A stretch of 34,381 nt of DNA from an uncultured Aquificaceae bacterium (GTDB lineage: Bacteria; Aquificota; Aquificia; Aquificales; Aquificaceae). The stretch spans positions 1 through 34,381 of the forward strand of contig CALIUI010000032.1 in the NCBI GenBank assembly GCA_938048815.1, read 5' to 3'. Shown piece after piece: positions 30,220-34,381 of this stretch (position 1 is the stretch's first letter; each line of letters opens with the position of its first letter). Below the pieces are notes generated by a model. It was given only the letters and a program-made list of their open reading frames with translations, was not told the origin of the DNA and ran no database searches. Both the position numbers and the translations under genes were made by a program.

Positions 30220-31312
30220 AATTCTTCAAATAGTGGATGGTGAAGGTTGGAGCGGTACAAAGGAGCAAACCTACCTTATCTCAAGGGAGTTATCCCTTAG
30301 AGGTTTTGAAGTTCATATGGCTTTATCTTTCCAGTATGACCTTATGGTGAAAAAGTTAAAGGACTATGGAATAAAGTTCCATTTTTTTGAAAAACATAAC
30401 AAGTTTTCAAGGTTTAATCCTTTGAACTATTACAGACTTTGGAAGATAATGACCCATATACCTTTTCATATAGCCATTGCTAATTCACCGCATGCTTTTG
30501 ATTTCCTTAGAGGTGTGCTTAGTTTTCTTCCAAAAAAGCCCAAGATAATAGCCTACAAAAGAACTGGGAAAAGCTCCAGCTTTTTATCCAAGCTTGTAAA
30601 ATACTCGGTGGCAGATAAAATAGTTGTAGTGGACAAAAGCACTTATGAAAAGTTAAAAGAGGAAAAATTTTTCCCAGAAAAACTCACATATATTCCAAGC
30701 GGGCTTGACTTAAGCAGGTTTAAGGTAAAGGATACAGATATAAGGTTAAAGCTAAGAAAAGATCTTGGTATAGATCCTAAAAGCAAGGTCTTTATAAACG
30801 TGGCAAACTGGAATCCTCAACATAAGGGACAATTGCTTTTAATAGAAGCTTTCTCCAAATTGAATTGTTCTGATTGCATTCTTATTTTAGTTGGTCTAAA
30901 AACGGAAGAAGAAGCCCCTAAGTATGCTCAAAAATATGGACTTGATGGAAGATTAATAGGCCTGGGCTTTAGAGAAGATATACCAGACCTTTTAAACATG
31001 GCGGATTATTTTGTGTTTTCCTCCTACTTTGAAGGTATTGCCGGTGCGGTACTTCAAGCCATGGCTTGTGGGAAGGTGGTTGTATCAACCCTTGCGGGCG
31101 GTATAAAGGACTATTTAAGGGATGGAGAAAATGGCTTGGCGGTAAAGGTAGGTGATTTACAGGGTTTTGTAGATAAACTTAAAAGAGCCCTTAGTTTGTC
31201 GCAAGAAGAAAAGGAAAAGATCTCAAAAAAGGCTATACAGACCGCAAAAGCTTATTCCATAGAAAGCACCGTTGATAAGTATATGGAGCTCTTTAAGGAA
31301 CTTGTAGGATAA
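30212..31312 (+). CDS. glycosyltransferase (GT4-like)
   Basis: MLRILQIVDGEGWSGTKEQTYLISRELSLRGFEVHMA; YFVFSSYFEGIAGAVLQAMACGKVVVSTLAGGIKDYLRDGENGLAV. Start corrected from 30164. Confidence 0.85.
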   Translation: MLRILQIVDGEGWSGTKEQTYLISRELSLRGFEVHMALSFQYDLMVKKLKDYGIKFHFFEKHNKFSRFNPLNYYRLWKIMTHIPFHIAIANSPHAFDFLRGVLSFLPKKPKIIAYKRTGKSSSFLSKLVKYSVADKIVVVDKSTYEKLKEEKFFPEKLTYIPSGLDLSRFKVKDTDIRLKLRKDLGIDPKSKVFINVANWNPQHKGQLLLIEAFSKLNCSDCILILVGLKTEEEAPKYAQKYGLDGRLIGLGFREDIPDLLNMADYFVFSSYFEGIAGAVLQAMACGKVVVSTLAGGIKDYLRDGENGLAVKVGDLQGFVDKLKRALSLSQEEKEKISKKAIQTAKAYSIESTVDKYMELFKELVG

Positions 31313-32169
31313 AGCTTAAGGCTTTCAAAGTATTCCATAAAAGCCCTATTTACAAAAAAGGTACCATCCTCAAAGAGTAAAAGCACGCCTATTTGGGGGG
31401 TTTCTCTTAAAAACCTTTCCCTATTGTCGTCATCCATAGCCAAAAGGGCTGTTTCTATGGCGTCGGTAAAGGTACAATCCCAATGGGCAACGGTGGCTTG
31501 TAGAAGGCTGTTTTTAGCTCCCAGTATATGTTTTCTAAGGTAATTACCGCCTGTGGATATACATAGATCCTTTGAGTTAATACCCTCTGCAAGTATGTGG
31601 TTGTTTATAGGATTGTATATGGCTAAAAGCCTTTTATGCCCCCAAACCCTTAGATCGCCTGCTATGGATATAAAGCCCCAAGGAGTTTTCAGGCTTTCGT
31701 AAGCCTTTTGCACCGCGTAGCCCTTCCCAATACCTCCCAAATCTATAGCCATGCCCCTTTTCAAAAGGCATACCTTATTCCCTTCTATCCTTATATTTCT
31801 GTAATCTATAAGAGCCTTTGCCTTTTCTTGATCTATAAGCCCCTTTCTTTTGTGGTTTATTGTATAACTGCCTACACTTATGTCGAAGAAGCCATAGGTC
31901 TTTTCCGATATCTCTATAGACTTTTTTATAACCTCAAGGGTTTCATCGGAGACCTCCACACATCCTTTTCCCGCCCTTTGGTTTATATTGGATACTTCGG
32001 AAGTTTCCATATAATCGGAAAGTTTTTCCTCAAGGCTTTTCATATACCTGTAGGCTTCATATTCCTTACCTTCTGGCAACTCAATAAGAGCATAGGTACC
32101 CATAAGATGAAAAATCTTTTCTTGAGAAAAACAAAGGGAAAGAAAAAGAAGGATAGATAAAAATCTCAC
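31252..32169 (-). CDS. apbE: FAD:protein FMN transferase (ApbE family)
   Basis: FHLMGTYALIEL, IDLGGIGKGYAVQKA, SIAGDLRVWG, ATVAHWDCTFTDAIETALLAM. GTG start with signal-like N-terminus. Confidence 0.88.
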   Translation of the reverse strand: MRFLSILLFLSLCFSQEKIFHLMGTYALIELPEGKEYEAYRYMKSLEEKLSDYMETSEVSNINQRAGKGCVEVSDETLEVIKKSIEISEKTYGFFDISVGSYTINHKRKGLIDQEKAKALIDYRNIRIEGNKVCLLKRGMAIDLGGIGKGYAVQKAYESLKTPWGFISIAGDLRVWGHKRLLAIYNPINNHILAEGINSKDLCISTGGNYLRKHILGAKNSLLQATVAHWDCTFTDAIETALLAMDDDNRERFLRETPQIGVLLLFEDGTFFVNRAFMEYFESLKLYPTSSLKSSIYLSTVLSME

Positions 32170-32792
32170 CTTTTTCTTTGTTTTTGTTTTGTGGGTGGTG
32201 GTTTTGGCTCAAAAGTAGAAACAACCACCTCGTAATCCTTTATAGAAACCCTTGCGGGTTTTACTTTACCACTTTCAAAGACAAAGCTAAGCATAGTATT
32301 GCTCTGAAGGACAGTGTAAAGGGTTTCATCCACCACCACACCGCTTACAAAACCCAGACTTACCAAAGAAGGCTGAAGAATAAGGCTTGGTTTGTTGTTG
32401 TATGTTAGTACCCTTTTAAGGTCATTGTTAAATTGGGATTGTACCTCCTCGTAGGGCCTTTCTCCAAAGTATGCCATATATACATGGAAAGGCTGCAAAA
32501 GTTTAAGCCTTTCCTCAAGTCCTTCTCCACCCTTCACATAATAAGCTTCCACTCCCAAAGTTTTCAAAGAAGCCACTAAGGAGGCGGAAAAAAGAGCACA
32601 CAGGTCTGCGGTTTCCATATAAACCACCGCAATGCGGTTGTATCCCATATCCTTCAGTAGTTTAGCTATTTGAACGCTGGCGTCTATTCTTGCATTTGCC
32701 CTCTCCGGTGTCAAAAAGGGATTTGCCTGCTGGGAATAAGAAGGGACTAAAAGACTCACCAATGCTAAAAAACTAACTAAGGCTTTTTTCAT
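32166..32792 (-). CDS. secreted/periplasmic protein of unknown function
   Basis: Signal peptide MKKALVSFLALVSLLVPSYSQ; GTGA overlap with apbE; TATAAT 11 nt upstream of ATG. Confidence 0.75.
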   Translation of the reverse strand: MKKALVSFLALVSLLVPSYSQQANPFLTPERANARIDASVQIAKLLKDMGYNRIAVVYMETADLCALFSASLVASLKTLGVEAYYVKGGEGLEERLKLLQPFHVYMAYFGERPYEEVQSQFNNDLKRVLTYNNKPSLILQPSLVSLGFVSGVVVDETLYTVLQSNTMLSFVFESGKVKPARVSIKDYEVVVSTFEPKPPPTKQKQRKR

Positions 32793-32816
32793 GGTAAATG
32801 GGATTATACCATAACA

Positions 32817-32920
32817 TAAGCCGATTAAGGAATCCCCCTTTTTATTTGATAGCCTTGCCTGCGATAAAAACAGGCTAAAAGCCTGAAATACCTAAAATTT
32901 AAATTTTGTGGTCAATCACA
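32817..32920 (-). repeat. dispersed foldable intergenic repeat, copy D
   Basis: Minus strand CACAAAATTTAAATTTTAGGTATTTCAGGCTTTTAGCCTGTTTTTATCGCAGGCAAGGCTATCAAATAAAAAGGGGGATTCCTTAATCGGC. Confidence 0.75.
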
Positions 32921-32962
32921 GGCAAGCTATATTATAATTATCCTCTAAGGAGGGTGCAGGCC

Positions 32963-34381
32963 ATGAAAAAAAGGCTTCTATGGTATTCCATAGCCATGCT
33001 GTGCTTTCTATTGATCCTTGCCCCACTTTCCAAAGCCCTAAAATTAAAGGCGCTACAGCCAGTTGTTTTAAAGGCTATCGGTAACATAGAATTTGGAAGC
33101 GACCCCGGTATAGTGGATGGGAGCGACGTTGTTTTGGGAGTTATTGATCATAGTGTTTCTAAACCAGTCCTAATAAAAATAAACAGCTCTGGTAATGTTG
33201 TTTTTAATAAAGAGTATGATATCACCGATGCCCCTAACATATTTCCCAAAATAGTACTCAGTACAGCTGCAGAATATCTTTACATAGTTAGAAAATCATT
33301 AGATCTTTTCATCCTGAAAATAGATAAAGCAAATGGTGATGTAAATAGTGCTCTGCAGGTTAACCTTTCTGATATTTGTTCTACCTTTAGCATATATGAT
33401 AGCGTCGCAGATGCCTCCAACAATATATACATGGTAGGGAAATGCGACAACGATAGTCTCCTTATTAAGTTTGATAGCTCTCTAAGCGGTACGGCCTATA
33501 GGTACAACATAAGCCCTACTACGGAATACTTCTATAAAGTTTTGTGGGATGGTTCAAACCTTCAAGTTTTTGGTGTAGCGGACTTCTCCGGAAATATAGA
33601 TATAGTGCATTTAACCATAAACCCATCAACCGGTAACGTATCCTCCTCGGTAAGATACAATAGTGGAGGCTCAGATTTTATTTTAAGCGCCGTTAAATTG
33701 GGTGGTAGCTACTATATACTTGCTTCAAGTGGCTCTAATACTATAATCTTTGATACATCCAATCCCTCCTCTTCAAAAGTCTTTGATTCCTCCGTTTCTC
33801 TTAAAGAGCTTTCTGTTTTGGGCAGTAATATACTCGCCATGGGCTATTATAGCACAGGAGCCGATCATTATGCTCTTTTTTCTCTTATTGTTCCTTCTAC
33901 ATTGACTGCCATCGATTCCTATATATACGGACAGCCCAGTAGTTCCTTTGTTTCAAGCAACGTGATTTTGTCTCCTGCGGGGAATGTTCTGCTTTGGACC
34001 GGTAGCCTATACATAGGCTTTGCAGACCCAGGTATACAGATAACGGGCTATCCATATATGTCTGCGGTTAGTGTAAACATGTCCTCCGGTCCTAGTTTTA
34101 GCTCTCCTTCACTAACTTCGCCAAGTCCCACGACAACCTCTCTTTCTCCAAGCAATACAACTGTAAGCTCTGCTAATTCCTCCATCACTATACAAACTGT
34201 CCACCCCTACAGCCCGCCCTCTGGCGGAGGAGGTGGCGGAGGTGGAGGAGGAGGACCGCCACCAGAGGAAACACCACCCTCTCCACCACAGCCCCCACCA
34301 GAGGAGCCCCCACCTACTTCGCAGCCCCCATCAGAGGAGCCCCCACCCCCAGATAACGTGGTGGAGCTTCCCATCCCAGTG
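32963..34381 (+). CDS. large secreted protein, repeat-rich N-terminal region then poly-Gly/Pro-Glu linker; 3' end beyond window
   Basis: Open frame from ATG 32963 to the window end: MKKRLLWYSIAMLCFLLILAPLSKALKLKALQPVVLKAIGNIEFGSDPG...SPPSGGGGGGGGGGGPPPEETPPSPPQPPPEEPPPTSQPPSEEPPPPDNVVELPIPV; AGGAGG upstream. Missing from the ORF track because no stop occurs. Confidence 0.85.
   Translation, partial: MKKRLLWYSIAMLCFLLILAPLSKALKLKALQPVVLKAIGNIEFGSDPGIVDGSDVVLGVIDHSVSKPVLIKINSSGNVVFNKEYDITDAPNIFPKIVLSTAAEYLYIVRKSLDLFILKIDKANGDVNSALQVNLSDICSTFSIYDSVADASNNIYMVGKCDNDSLLIKFDSSLSGTAYRYNISPTTEYFYKVLWDGSNLQVFGVADFSGNIDIVHLTINPSTGNVSSSVRYNSGGSDFILSAVKLGGSYYILASSGSNTIIFDTSNPSSSKVFDSSVSLKELSVLGSNILAMGYYSTGADHYALFSLIVPSTLTAIDSYIYGQPSSSFVSSNVILSPAGNVLLWTGSLYIGFADPGIQITGYPYMSAVSVNMSSGPSFSSPSLTSPSPTTTSLSPSNTTVSSANSSITIQTVHPYSPPSGGGGGGGGGGGPPPEETPPSPPQPPPEEPPPTSQPPSEEPPPPDNVVELPIPV

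Overview
This window looks like a thermophilic Aquificales-type chromosome (Hydrogenobacter/Thermocrinis-like). The lineage is inferred from gene content and protein style, not from a search. Most of it is housekeeping sequence: a partial nuo operon (nuoA, nuoB, fused nuoCD, nuoH), a tandem-repeat coiled-coil gene, ilvD, a PolB-type 3'-5' exonuclease and a PilZ protein. A minus-strand cluster follows (gatC-recA-pilT-cmk-ftsY-lon-rpsU). Beyond it lie metE-tkt, thrC, ino1-kdtA, pgi/pmi, terC, a glycosyltransferase, apbE, and a secreted Gly/Pro-rich protein gene that runs off the right edge and is absent from the ORF track. The unusual material is intergenic. (i) Decayed copies of a tnpB-like element carry inverted ends and a conserved, structured right end that could be an omega-RNA-like scaffold; one copy interrupts a DNA methylase gene. 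(ii) Three decayed copies of an IS5-like transposase, plus another transposase relic. (iii) A dispersed, foldable repeat with inverted ends (TACGCYGGGTGAGAAAT) whose right end repeatedly lies next to the promoter region of the following gene. One locus has two tandem units, each followed by an identical 23-bp AT-rich tail. Several genes also have a -10-like box so close to the start codon that leaderless transcripts are plausible. I found no CRISPR array, tRNA or rRNA.
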